Part shown: positions 17,916-25,552 of the stretch, in pieces
Layout of the letters: each line of letters begins with the position of its first letter
Position numbering within the stretch: position 1 is the first letter of the stretch
DNA from: Chloroflexota bacterium
GTDB lineage: Bacteria > Chloroflexota > UBA6077 > FW602-bin22 > CADDYW01
Length of the DNA: 64,000 bases
Direction of reading: 5' to 3'
Assembly (NCBI GenBank): GCA_021324795.1
Contig: JAJPIK010000044.1
Location: forward strand, 23,294-87,293
Made by a program: the position numbers and the translations under genes
Notes under the pieces: model-generated
Told to the model about the DNA's origin: nothing
What the model saw: the letters and a program-made list of their open reading frames with translations, nothing else
The model's database searches: none

Positions 17916-17978
17916 AAAGCGCGTTGCGCTTTCCCACCCGTCTGTGCAGGGCGCAGCCCTGCACAGACGGGTGGGAAA
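17916..17978. repeat. Two abutting perfect hairpins (7 bp and 23 bp stems)
   Basis: The bases 17916-17932 form AAAGCGC-GTT-GCGCTTT. Bases 17930-17952 pair perfectly with 17956-17978 (23 bp, three-base GCA loop), sharing the TTT with the first hairpin. The structure lies just past the VOC stop and before the rhodanese. It may terminate or stabilise the VOC transcript, or be a small palindromic mobile element; there is no clear T-tract. Confidence 0.7.
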
Positions 17979-17989
17979 TGGCGAGACCT

Positions 17990-18385
17990 TTAGCCTTGCC
18001 AGGAAAGCTGCGTGAGCTGGATCAGGTTGCCGCAGGTGTCGTTCAGCATGGCGATGGTCGAGCCGGTCACCTGGGTTGGCGGCATGGTGAACTCAGCCCC
18101 GCGAGCTTTGATGCGCTCGTAATCGCCCCGGACGTCGTCCGTGTAGAACATCGCGGCCGGCTGGCCCTGCTGGAACAGCGCTTGCTGATAGGCCTTGGCC
18201 GTGGGATTGTCGTTGAGCGCTAGCTGCAGCTCCGTGCCTTGCGGCTCCTCGGCTGAGGCGACCGTCAGCCAGCGATATGGCCCCTGGCTGAAGTCGGCCT
18301 TCTTGACGAAGCCTAGGACCTCGGTGTAGAAGTGTAGGGCCTTGTCCTGATCGTCCACGTAGATGCTGGTCAGCTTGATCTTCAT
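17990..18385 (-). CDS. VOC (glyoxalase-fold) family protein
   Basis: The protein has 131 residues with the paired beta-alpha-beta-beta-beta modules of the vicinal-oxygen-chelate fold: IKLTSIYVDDQDKALHFYTE at the start and AAMFYTDDVRGDYERI with NDTCGNLIQL in the second half. Members include glyoxalases, fosfomycin- and bleomycin-resistance proteins and dioxygenases; the subfamily with this N-terminus is often encoded next to ECF sigma factors. The ATG is preceded by AGAAAGGAGATTCAA. It is divergent from the SigJ-like gene, 77 bases apart. The substrate is unknown. Confidence 0.88.
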   Translation of the reverse strand: MKIKLTSIYVDDQDKALHFYTEVLGFVKKADFSQGPYRWLTVASAEEPQGTELQLALNDNPTAKAYQQALFQQGQPAAMFYTDDVRGDYERIKARGAEFTMPPTQVTGSTIAMLNDTCGNLIQLTQLSWQG

Positions 18386-18462
18386 TTGAATCTCCTTTCT
18401 GTCACACGAGCTCTGTCCGGCTCGTCAATAGTATGACGGAACAACGCAGGAGAATGTGACCG

Positions 18463-19344
18463 ATGGATGGCAAGTGGTTGGCGGAGCAGTTCGAAACGGA
18501 TCGCACGCGGCTTCAGGCGGTGGCGTACCGGATGCTGGGCTCGGCCAGCGAGGCCGACGATGCCGTACAGGAAGCCTGGCTGCGGCTCAGCCGGACTGAT
18601 GCCACGGAAGTCGAGAACCTCAGCGGCTGGCTGACGACGGTCGTCGCCCGCGTGTGTTTGGACATGCTGCGCTCGCGCAAATGGCGCCGCGAGGAGCCGC
18701 TGACTGCGGAGGGCGAGTTCCTGCCGGACGCGGCCGACCCGGAGCACGAAGCGTTGCTGGCGGAGTCCGTCGGCTCGGCGCTGCTGGTCGTGCTCCAGCG
18801 CCTGGCGCCGGCCGAGCGCGTGGCCTTCGTGCTGCACGACCTGTTCGGCGTGTCGTTCGAAGAGATCGCCGGGATCGTCGGTCGCTCGCCGGTGGCGGCC
18901 CGGCAGTTGGCCAGCCGCGCCCGCCGGCGAGTTCAGGGCGCGGCCGACGACGATCACGTGGCAGATCTGACTCGCCACCAGGCCATCGTCGAGGCGTTCT
19001 TCCGGGCGTCGCGCGGCGGCGACCTTCAGGGGCTCCTCGCCGTGCTTGACCCGGACGTGGTCGTGTACAGCGACAAAGCGCTGGTTCGCATGGCCGCCGC
19101 TCGCGGCGTGGTGCGCGGCATCCGAGAGGTCCGCGGCGCAAAGGCGGTGGCCGGGAAGTTCGCCGGCCTCGCGCAGGCGGCGCAGTTGGCGCTGATCGAC
19201 GGCGTGCCCGGGGCAGTGTGGGCGCCGAAAGGCCGCCCGCGCGTCGTGTTTGGCTTCACGATCGAGGACGGCAGGATTACCGGCATCGAGCTGGCGGCCG
19301 AGCCGGAGCGCATCAGCCGGCTGAACATCGAGATTCTCGCGTAG
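18463..19344 (+). CDS. ECF RNA polymerase sigma factor, SigJ/ECF41-like
   Basis: The protein has 293 residues. Region sigma-2 covers about 5-75 (AVAYRMLGSASEADDAVQEAW, WLTTVVARVCLDMLRSRK). Region sigma-4 covers about 105-165 (LLVVLQRLAPAERVAFVLHD and SFEEIAGIVGRSPVAARQLA). A C-terminal SnoaL-like domain of about 110 residues (FFRASRGGDLQGLLAVLDPDV ... FGFTIEDGRITGIEL) is typical of ECF41 factors and controls their activity in place of a separate anti-sigma factor. Divergent transcription from a VOC protein fits the usual arrangement in which such factors control a neighbouring enzyme. This gene appears more GC-rich than its neighbours, which may point to transfer. Confidence 0.9.
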   Translation: MDGKWLAEQFETDRTRLQAVAYRMLGSASEADDAVQEAWLRLSRTDATEVENLSGWLTTVVARVCLDMLRSRKWRREEPLTAEGEFLPDAADPEHEALLAESVGSALLVVLQRLAPAERVAFVLHDLFGVSFEEIAGIVGRSPVAARQLASRARRRVQGAADDDHVADLTRHQAIVEAFFRASRGGDLQGLLAVLDPDVVVYSDKALVRMAAARGVVRGIREVRGAKAVAGKFAGLAQAAQLALIDGVPGAVWAPKGRPRVVFGFTIEDGRITGIELAAEPERISRLNIEILA

Positions 19345-19465
19345 CGGTGGCCGCTGGCCACCCGTTGATCGGTACGTGGCCAAGAAGCTGGCGGTGGCGT
19401 TGCGCGATGGAGATCTCACGCGCCAGCGAGGCGACGGCTACGGTGGGTCGGGCGGTCGCCCACAA

Positions 19466-19503
19466 AAAGCGAAGCGCCCAGCCATCGCCGGGCGCTTCGC
19501 TTT
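19466..19503 (-). terminator. Rho-independent terminator of the FtsH-like gene
   Basis: The arms AAAGCGAAGCGCCC and GGGCGCTTCGCTTT pair perfectly (14 bp) around a ten-base loop. On the minus strand the stem is followed by a run of T (AAAAA at 19464-19468 on the plus strand), as expected for the end of the FtsH-like transcript. It can also stop the convergent sigma-factor transcript. Confidence 0.75.
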
Positions 19504-19523
19504 GGCAAATCCGATCCGAAAGC

Positions 19524-21347
19524 TTAGGTCGTGCTTTCCGTGGACTCTTCGTAAGCAGCCGAGGTTGCCGCGGCCGCCGCTTCGGTCGGAAGGAGATCCA
19601 GCACGCTGACGGGGGCGTTCTTGTCCGGTAGATCCGGCAGCGCTTCACCTTGGATCTTGCGCCGCTCGACTTCTTCCATGATCCGGTAGAGGTCATCGCC
19701 GTTGAGCTCCAGACGTTGGAGCAAGGTCTCGGCGACGGCGACGACGAGTTCGCGATGCTCGTCGAGCAGATGCTTGACCTTGAGGAATTGCTCGCGGAGC
19801 AGTCGGTCGATCTCTTTCTTCATGCCGCTATCAGGCATGCCTTCGCCGAAGGCGGCTACCGAGTAGAGACTGCCGTTCATCCCGAGATAGCCGATGTAAG
19901 CCGCCGCGGCGCGAGTGGCCTGCTGGAGATCGGAGAATACGCCGCTCAACTTGGTGCCGAGGAAGAGCTCCTCAGAGGCGCGGGCGGCGAGTGCAACCTG
20001 GATGTGAGCGAGCAGCTCGGTGGAGTCAGTCGTGTAGGTTTCTTGGACTGGTTTCGGCATAGCGAAGCCGAGGACGCCCCCTTCGTGGCGAATGATCGTC
20101 ACCCGAGTGACCCGCATGCGCTTGTAGAGCTTGAGCATGGCGACGGCGTGACCAGCTTCGTGGTAGGCCAGGGCCCGCTTCTCTTCCATGAGCATATTGC
20201 GAATCGGGTGGCGCAAGCCGACCTCGTGGTTGTCCAAGGCCGTGGTGAAGTCTTCATAGTTGATCTTCTTACGGCCATTGAAGTGGGCGTTGATCACCGC
20301 TTCGTTGATGATGAACTTGATCGCGGCCGGGCTCTGGCCGATCGTTTCCGATGCCAGACGGTCGAGGTCGAGATCCTCGTGAGCAACCTTTTCCAGGTAA
20401 TACTTGATGATCTCTTTGCGGCCATCGTAGTCTGGATAGTCGACAAAGATCTTGCGATCGAAGCGGCCCGGGCGAAGCAGCGCGGGATCGAGCCCTTGAG
20501 CCATATTGGTCGCGCCCATGGTTAGGACGAGAGGAATCTCGGCCCGGCCGACTTTGAATCCGAGCTTGCGCTTCAGCTTGGCTTTCCAGCTATCGTCGCG
20601 GGGCAAAGGGTCCATTTCGGTAAGAAGCTGGTTAAGGGCACCGCCACCACCTCCAAATAACCCGCCCATCGCTCCCATGCCCGTACCGGCGAGGCCACTA
20701 CGGGCACGACCAATCGCGTCGATTTCGTCGATAAAGAGGATGCAGGCGCCGTATTTGCGGGCAAGTTTCCGTGCTTTGTTGTACAGGCCCCAGATCCGCA
20801 TCACGTCCATGCCCCAGAACATGCCTTGGATCGACGGTGCCGAGAGGTAACCGAAGGGTACCCCGGCTTCGGTCGAGATACAATGGCCGAGATACGACTT
20901 GCCAGTCCCTGGGGGCCCCACGAGGAGAATACCTCGTGTGACCTGCCCGCCCATGCTCTTAAATTCCTTGACGCCTTTGAGCAAGGTAACGACCCGGCTC
21001 GCCGTCTCGAGAACTTCGGGATTGCCGCGGTAATCTTTGAAGCCAACACCCGTTTCGCCCGGCAGAATCCAGTACATGCGTGGCCGGCCAAGGAACCAGA
21101 ACAGCGCGACAAACTGGACAATCATGAACAGGACGGCAAAGAGGAGCTGGAAGAGCATAAAGGCGCCGTAAAGGATGTACTGAAGCCAGTCGCCGATGTG
21201 GGGGGCGACGACAAACCAGAGGATCCCGAAAAGAACCGCGATAATGAGAATGGTCTTCCAGCTTCGTCCTAATCGGGCGAAGAACGAGTCGATCGAGCTT
21301 TCGATCTCTTCGACTTGTGGCCGCTGGCTCTGGGTCGCTGTACTCAT
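19524..21347 (-). CDS. FtsH-like membrane AAA+ metalloprotease
   Basis: The protein has 607 residues. Two or three N-terminal transmembrane helices (about 30-90) lack the periplasmic domain of standard FtsH. The AAA module has Walker A GPPGTGKSYLGH, Walker B ILFIDEIDAIG, NQLLTEMDPLP and the arginine-finger segment LRPGRFDRKI. The M41 zinc protease domain has HEAGHAVA and the third ligand in SGVFSDLQQAT. It therefore has every catalytic residue but is a diverged paralogue: the pore loop reads GMFWGMD rather than the usual F-V-G, and a Gly-rich insert (MGGLFGGGGGALN) follows Walker B. The ATG 21347 follows GAGGTAG. A TTG codon directly precedes it. Confidence 0.88.
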   Translation of the reverse strand: MSTATQSQRPQVEEIESSIDSFFARLGRSWKTILIIAVLFGILWFVVAPHIGDWLQYILYGAFMLFQLLFAVLFMIVQFVALFWFLGRPRMYWILPGETGVGFKDYRGNPEVLETASRVVTLLKGVKEFKSMGGQVTRGILLVGPPGTGKSYLGHCISTEAGVPFGYLSAPSIQGMFWGMDVMRIWGLYNKARKLARKYGACILFIDEIDAIGRARSGLAGTGMGAMGGLFGGGGGALNQLLTEMDPLPRDDSWKAKLKRKLGFKVGRAEIPLVLTMGATNMAQGLDPALLRPGRFDRKIFVDYPDYDGRKEIIKYYLEKVAHEDLDLDRLASETIGQSPAAIKFIINEAVINAHFNGRKKINYEDFTTALDNHEVGLRHPIRNMLMEEKRALAYHEAGHAVAMLKLYKRMRVTRVTIIRHEGGVLGFAMPKPVQETYTTDSTELLAHIQVALAARASEELFLGTKLSGVFSDLQQATRAAAAYIGYLGMNGSLYSVAAFGEGMPDSGMKKEIDRLLREQFLKVKHLLDEHRELVVAVAETLLQRLELNGDDLYRIMEEVERRKIQGEALPDLPDKNAPVSVLDLLPTEAAAAATSAAYEESTESTT

Positions 21348-21412
21348 CAATCTACCTCGCTCACACTCTACTCACGGCACGCGCCGGCTTGGCGGTTCTT
21401 CACCGGGAAAGG

Positions 21413-21970
21413 TTAATCGATGCGAAGGATTTTCCCATTCGGTCCCACGGTGAAGACAAAGAACACTTGGTCGAAGACGTCACGACCGGCGAAGCCACGG
21501 CGTGACACGACGTAGAAAAGGTAGCGGTCGCCATTCTGAAGGGGATAGCCCCCCACGTAAGCAACACCTTCGTAGTGGGCACCGTTCTGCTTAGCGTCGT
21601 CAAGGCGCTGCTGCAAGGCTTGCTCACTGCCACCTTGACTGGTCATGGCCTGAATTGCGCCAGGGTCCAGGGCATCCCACATGAGCTGGGCGTTAAACGT
21701 GGTCATGCCTTTGATGTATTCGTCGACGGCTGGAACTGGCGTGACGGTTGGTGCGGGCTGAACGGCCAAAGGCGTTGGGGCGGTCGTCGGAGACGTTGAC
21801 GCAACCGCTGACGACGTCGCGCCCGGGACCGGCAGCGCACCCGTCGACCCGCCGAGGGCGAGGCCAACCGCACCGAGGGCAATCACGATTACCGAGAGAC
21901 TCACGACCGGGCGCCAGATCAGCAATCGGATCGTCATAGCAAGCAGGCGACGGATAATACGCCACGCCAT
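21413..21970 (-). CDS. Membrane-anchored protein with Thr/Pro-rich stalk, unknown function
   Basis: The 185 residues comprise an N-terminal hydrophobic anchor (about 18-42), a Thr/Ser/Pro/Ala-rich stalk (45-82) and a C-terminal globular domain of about 100 residues (VDEYIKGMTTFNAQLMWDALD ... VGPNGKILRID). The size and final beta strand suggest an NTF2-like or DUF4878-like extracytoplasmic fold, but this is only an impression. It lies 65 bases upstream of the FtsH-like gene on the same strand and has a GAGGAGGGAACACG ribosome-binding site. An association with membrane quality control is possible. Confidence 0.6.
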   Translation of the reverse strand: MAWRIIRRLLAMTIRLLIWRPVVSLSVIVIALGAVGLALGGSTGALPVPGATSSAVASTSPTTAPTPLAVQPAPTVTPVPAVDEYIKGMTTFNAQLMWDALDPGAIQAMTSQGGSEQALQQRLDDAKQNGAHYEGVAYVGGYPLQNGDRYLFYVVSRRGFAGRDVFDQVFFVFTVGPNGKILRID

Positions 21971-22113
21971 CGTGTTCCCTCCTCACCCGCAAAAGAGTAC
22001 CTTTATGGAAAGATTCTAACACCAGCCAAGAGAAGGGTCAATTTCAATGCCACCAGAAACTATTAAATCAATGCTAATTAATAGCAGTGAAAATGTCTAG
22101 TAGGGAAAAATCG

Positions 22114-22122
22114 TGCTATACT
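22114..22122 (+). promoter_or_regulatory. Extended -10 element for the small membrane-protein operon
   Basis: TGCTATACT lies 43 bases before the GTG start at 22165, in an AT-rich intergenic stretch. No clear -35 hexamer is seen. Confidence 0.45.
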
Positions 22123-22164
22123 TCTGCCGCCATTAAATCTTGATCCGGATCGATTGGAGACACG

Positions 22165-22398
22165 GTGAAACGTCCAACTCGCCGCGTGATCTGGTATGCG
22201 CTTTACATCGTCATTTGGCTGATTGGGAGCCTCGTGATCGGGATCCCAACGCTGGCGGGATTGGGCGTTGTGCTCAATCAATTGAACTGGAGCACACGGA
22301 TTATCTTCTATTTAATGCCGCCGGTTCTTTCGGCCATGCTCGTGCTAGGCGTTCTGCAAATCGTTGCCATGTATCGGTACTGGTTTGGTCCCCGTTAG
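22165..22398 (+). CDS. Small two-helix membrane protein
   Basis: The protein has 77 residues with a basic N-terminus and two transmembrane helices (about 8-32 and 45-68). The GTG start has GGAG 5 bases upstream and a good extended -10 element precedes it. The next two genes follow on the same strand, so this may be the first gene of a three-gene operon. I do not recognise the family. Confidence 0.55.
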   Translation: MKRPTRRVIWYALYIVIWLIGSLVIGIPTLAGLGVVLNQLNWSTRIIFYLMPPVLSAMLVLGVLQIVAMYRYWFGPR

Positions 22399-22469
22399 TC
22401 TGGCCTTTGGCCGCCGGCATTCGCTATTTTTGAGCTTGCAGCTACCTCGCAGCTCTGAAGGGGTCTGTC

Positions 22470-22898
22470 GTGCAATTCTCGAAGCTCTTGGATGTCGGAC
22501 GCTGGTTCGACGCATTTCCTGGCCCGCCGGGGCCGCTCTATCTCGTCGCGGTCGCTTTCTTTCTGATCTGGACACTGGCAAGCGTCTATTTGTATTTCTT
22601 CCGTCGGAAGGTCTTCGCAGGTAATGGTGCCCTCATTGGGATGATGACCCGGTTTGGGGGGTACGCGATCGCGATCGGCTTGGTGGGCTTATTCCTTCTC
22701 GCGATGCGATACGCCGGTATTCCGTATCTTTCGATCCGGTTTTTGCTCTATGTGACCATCCTTGCGGCAATTGGCTATCTGGGCTTTATCGTCTACTATT
22801 TGCGGATGCGCTATCCAGCTCGGCTGGCTGAAGTGCGTGCGTTCGAAATGCGCCGTCGGTACAGTACCGAGCGCAAGCGAGGTAAGCGACGTCGGTAG
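22470..22898 (+). CDS. Four-helix membrane protein, unknown function
   Basis: The protein has 142 residues with four hydrophobic helices (about 22-45, 63-82, 90-112 and a shorter one between) and a very basic C-terminal tail (RRRYSTERKRGKRRR). The start is GTG at 22470 after GAAGGGGTCTGTC. Its stop codon TAG overlaps the AGGAGG ribosome-binding site of the next gene, showing translational coupling. It could be a small membrane partner of the ACT-domain protein downstream; no family is recognised. Confidence 0.6.
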   Translation: MQFSKLLDVGRWFDAFPGPPGPLYLVAVAFFLIWTLASVYLYFFRRKVFAGNGALIGMMTRFGGYAIAIGLVGLFLLAMRYAGIPYLSIRFLLYVTILAAIGYLGFIVYYLRMRYPARLAEVRAFEMRRRYSTERKRGKRRR

Positions 22899-22909
22899 GA
22901 GGTGGAGAA

Positions 22910-23569
22910 ACGGCTGAGAGTGAGCTGGCGATCCTGGTGCAGGTGCGCGATCAGCCGGGATCGCTCTATCAATTGACGCGCGTGATCTGGGAGCATCGCG
23001 CGAACATCGGCTACGCCGACGTCGCCCCGGACGCCGAGGGATACGCCCGAATCTACCTTGAGCTCGAAAGAGTCGCGGAGCCGGCCGCGCTGATTGCCGA
23101 GGTCTCCGCGCTCGACGTCGTCGAGCGTGTCGAGCAGACGCCAACGTTCGGCAAGATCTATGGTAAGCGAGTCATTGTGATCGGCGGTGGTGCCCAGGTC
23201 GGCCAAGTAGCGCTGGGCGCGATTAGCGAGGCTGATCGCCACAACATTCGGGGTGAGCGTATTTCGGTCGATACGATTCCTTTGGTAGGCGAGGCAAACC
23301 TGGCAGCGGCAGTGCGCGCGGTCATCCGTCTGCCACGAGCCCGGATCCTCGTCTTGGCGGGGTCGATCATGGGGGGCGACATCACTCAAGCCGTGCGAGA
23401 AGTGCGTCAGCATGGCATCTACGTGATCTCGCTGAACATGGCGGGAAGCGTCCCCGAAGCGGCCGATCTCGTCGTCTCGGATCCCGTCCAAGCCGGTGTC
23501 ATGGCGGTGATGGCCATCGCCGACACGGCAGCCTTCGACATCCGTCGGCAGCAGGGACGCCGGTATTGA
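22910..23569 (+). CDS. ACT-domain protein with Rossmann-like C-terminal domain
   Basis: Residues about 5-75 are an ACT domain (LAILVQVRDQPGSLYQLTRVI, YARIYLELE), the small-molecule regulatory module common in amino-acid metabolism. The rest has a nucleotide-binding look (KRVIVIGGGAQVGQVALGAISEA) and resembles the DUF5612-type proteins of Chloroflexota and archaea. A perfect AGGAGG (22897-22902) overlapping the upstream stop is ideally placed for initiation at ACG 22910, with no ATG, GTG or TTG in frame until GTG 22937. Starting at 22937 would cut the first ACT strand. The start is therefore unusual; the identity of the domains is fairly clear. Confidence 0.7.
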   Translation, partial: TAESELAILVQVRDQPGSLYQLTRVIWEHRANIGYADVAPDAEGYARIYLELERVAEPAALIAEVSALDVVERVEQTPTFGKIYGKRVIVIGGGAQVGQVALGAISEADRHNIRGERISVDTIPLVGEANLAAAVRAVIRLPRARILVLAGSIMGGDITQAVREVRQHGIYVISLNMAGSVPEAADLVVSDPVQAGVMAVMAIADTAAFDIRRQQGRRY

Positions 23570-23658
23570 AAGGGAATCGGAGAACCGGGAGTGCCGACAT
23601 CTTGCCTGCGCTCCCGGTCCCTCGCCTCCAGACCCTCGAACCCTAACTCCCCGTCCGT

Positions 23659-23934
23659 TTACCCACCCGACGCCGCGGGAACAATCGAGACGTCGTCGCC
23701 ATCTTTCAGTTGGGTGGTGAGACCAGCACCAAAGCGAATGTCTTCACCGCGAACGTAGATGTTCACGAAACGCCGAACCGAGCCATCTTCTTCGCAGATG
23801 CGATCTTTCAGGCCGGGAAATTGCTGACCGAGTAATTCGAGGCACTCGGCAACGGTGGTGGCGCTGGTGGTAACCTCACGCTGGCCGTCGGTCAAGCGCC
23901 GCAGGGGCGCGGGAATCTTCACAGTGACTGCCAT
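23659..23934 (-). CDS. MoaD/ThiS-family sulfur-carrier-like protein
   Basis: The protein has 91 residues with the ubiquitin-like beta-grasp fold of MoaD/ThiS: MAVTVKIPAPLRRL, TVAECLELLGQQFPGLKDRI, FVNIYVRGEDIR and LKDGDDVSIVPAASGG. It ends in the exposed Gly-Gly that becomes a thiocarboxylate in sulfur carriers. It is the last gene of the thrC-like/NIL operon, 102 bases after the NIL gene. In that setting it is a candidate sulfur donor for amino-acid synthesis (as CysO is for CysM) rather than for molybdopterin. The ATG 23934 has GGAGGAAG upstream; a GTG at 23952 is less likely. Confidence 0.85.
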   Translation of the reverse strand: MAVTVKIPAPLRRLTDGQREVTTSATTVAECLELLGQQFPGLKDRICEEDGSVRRFVNIYVRGEDIRFGAGLTTQLKDGDDVSIVPAASGG

Positions 23935-24036
23935 GATACGCACTTCCTCCACGGAAATTCTCTCTCTGGGAGAGGGTTAGGGTGAGGGCGGCCTGTCAAT
24001 TTCATCTGTTGACGTGTTCCGTGGCCGGCCTCCTGA

Positions 24037-24279
24037 TTAGCCGGCGATCAGATCTCCCTCGACCGGATCGACCCGGACGCCGAGGTTGCTGACCCAATCT
24101 AAGGCCTGGCGAATGTCGTCCTCGTTTCCCTCGAGCTCTAAGACCACCCAACCGTAGGTCGCAGTGACGTCGGCGCGACGGATGTTCGTGACGACCGGAA
24201 ATTGATGACCAAGCTGATAGATCAGCGGGTCCTTGATGAGCTCGCCGGGAAAGGTGAGCTTAACCCGACGGATAGCCAT
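24037..24279 (-). CDS. NIL-domain protein
   Basis: The 80 residues form a free-standing NIL domain: RRVKLTFPGELIKDPLIYQL, TNIRRADVTATYGWVVLELEG and DIRQALDWVSNLGVRVDPV. NIL domains occur at the C-terminus of the methionine ABC-transporter ATPase MetN, where they bind methionine, and in the NIL-ferredoxin protein linked to homocysteine synthesis in methanogens. It lies 12 bases after the thrC-like stop, clearly in the same operon. A methionine-sensing or sulfur-transfer accessory role is a reasonable inference. Confidence 0.85.
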   Translation of the reverse strand: MAIRRVKLTFPGELIKDPLIYQLGHQFPVVTNIRRADVTATYGWVVLELEGNEDDIRQALDWVSNLGVRVDPVEGDLIAG

Positions 24280-24291
24280 GTGGTTCTCCCC

Positions 24292-25533
24292 TCAGACGAG
24301 TGCCAGCTCTCGCTCACGCAGAGCTGCTTCGAACGATTCGATGGTCGGGGCGACCTGGAGCGGCCGGACCAGGTGGTCAACGACTGCTTCCTGCGTTTTG
24401 AGCCCATTACCGGTGATGTAAGCTACGGTGACTTCGTCGGGATCGATCTTACCGTCCTCGACGAGCTTCTTCAAGCAGGCAATCGTGACACCTCCTGCCG
24501 TTTCAGTGAAGATGCCCTCGGTGCGCGCGAGTAACTTGATTCCTTCGATGATTTCAGGATCACTCGCCGCCGCGCAGCCGCCTTCGGATTCTTGGATGAT
24601 CCGCAGGCAGTAGTAGCCGTCGGCGGGATTGCCAATCGCGACCGATTTGGCAATCGTATCTGGACGAACCGGCCGGACGTTTTCCGTACCGTTCACGTAG
24701 GAGGTGTAGACCGGCGCGCAGCCCAGCGGCTGGGCTGCACTCATCCGAGGCGGCGAGGAGTCGATCAAGCCGACCTTTTTCAGCTCATTGAAGCCCTTCC
24801 AGATCTTAGTGAAGAGCGAGCCCGAGCCAATCGGTGCGACGATGTGATCCGGGGCGCGCCAGCCGAGCTGCTCGGCAACTTCGAAGGCGAGGGTCTTGCT
24901 GCCTTCCGAGTAATACGGACGGACGTTAATATTGACGAAGGCCCAGTTGTACTGATCCGCCAGCTCCGAGCAGAGGCGGTTGACATCATCATAGTTTCCG
25001 TCGACGGCGACGAGAGTGGGCTCGTAGATCGCTGCGCCAATGATTTTGCCCTGTTCGAGGTTAGCCGGAATGAAGACGCAGGCGCGCAAGCCAGCACGAG
25101 CCGCGTGAGCGGCGACGGAACAAGCGAGATTGCCGGTCGAGGCGCAGGCGAGGGTGTCGAAGCCCAATTCAAGGGCTTTTGAACTGGCGACCGAGACTGG
25201 GCGGTCTTTGAATGAGTACGAAGGGTTGACCGAGTCATTCTTGAGGTAGAGCTCGCGGATTCCAAGCTCGCGTGCCAGATTATCCGCGCGGACGAGTGGC
25301 GTGCAGCCGGCGCCGATGTCGATGACGCGATCGCCGTTCACCGGTAGCAGATCACGATAACGCCAGATCGTGCGGGGGCCGGCCGCGATCTTTTCACGTG
25401 AAACGTTCGCCCGAATGGCGTCGTAATCGTAATCCGCCTCGAGGGGGCCGAAGCAATACTCGCAGACGTGGATTGCTTCGGTGGGATAGAGGCGGCCGCA
25501 CTCCCGACATTTGAGACCACGAATGTATGCCAC
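24292..25533 (-). CDS. Threonine synthase-family PLP enzyme, possible homocysteine synthase
   Basis: The 413-residue protein is a zinc-ribbon threonine synthase by sequence: LKCRECGRLYP and CEYCFGPLE form the ribbon, NPSYSFKDRPVS holds the PLP lysine, and CASTGNLACSVAAHAARAG and VAPIGSGSLFTKIWKGF bind phosphate. Classic threonine synthase turns O-phosphohomoserine into threonine. The leader, however, is a SAM-I riboswitch plus a methionine-specific T-box, and the operon continues with a NIL protein and a MoaD-like carrier. That context favours replacement of the phosphate by sulfur, giving homocysteine. The GTG 25533 follows GGAGG by 6 bases; an in-frame TTG at 25551 is less well placed. A parS-like site lies inside the gene (25390-25405). 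Confidence 0.85.
   Translation of the reverse strand: MAYIRGLKCRECGRLYPTEAIHVCEYCFGPLEADYDYDAIRANVSREKIAAGPRTIWRYRDLLPVNGDRVIDIGAGCTPLVRADNLARELGIRELYLKNDSVNPSYSFKDRPVSVASSKALELGFDTLACASTGNLACSVAAHAARAGLRACVFIPANLEQGKIIGAAIYEPTLVAVDGNYDDVNRLCSELADQYNWAFVNINVRPYYSEGSKTLAFEVAEQLGWRAPDHIVAPIGSGSLFTKIWKGFNELKKVGLIDSSPPRMSAAQPLGCAPVYTSYVNGTENVRPVRPDTIAKSVAIGNPADGYYCLRIIQESEGGCAAASDPEIIEGIKLLARTEGIFTETAGGVTIACLKKLVEDGKIDPDEVTVAYITGNGLKTQEAVVDHLVRPLQVAPTIESFEAALRERELALV
25390..25405. promoter_or_regulatory. parS: parS-like site inside the thrC-like gene
   Basis: CTTTTCACGTGAAACG matches the consensus TGTTTCACGTGAAACA at 13 of 16 positions, including all of TTTCACGTGAAAC. Together with a better site next to parB (28016-28031) it suggests a local cluster of ParB-binding sites. 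Confidence 0.55.
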
Positions 25534-25552
25534 GTAATTCCTCCGACACAAA

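Noticed and set aside
23950..24000. CTCTCTCTGGGAGAGGGTTAGGGTGAGGG segment as a regulatory site
   Set aside because: This kind of sequence is a common dispersed intergenic element; nothing here ties it to a function.
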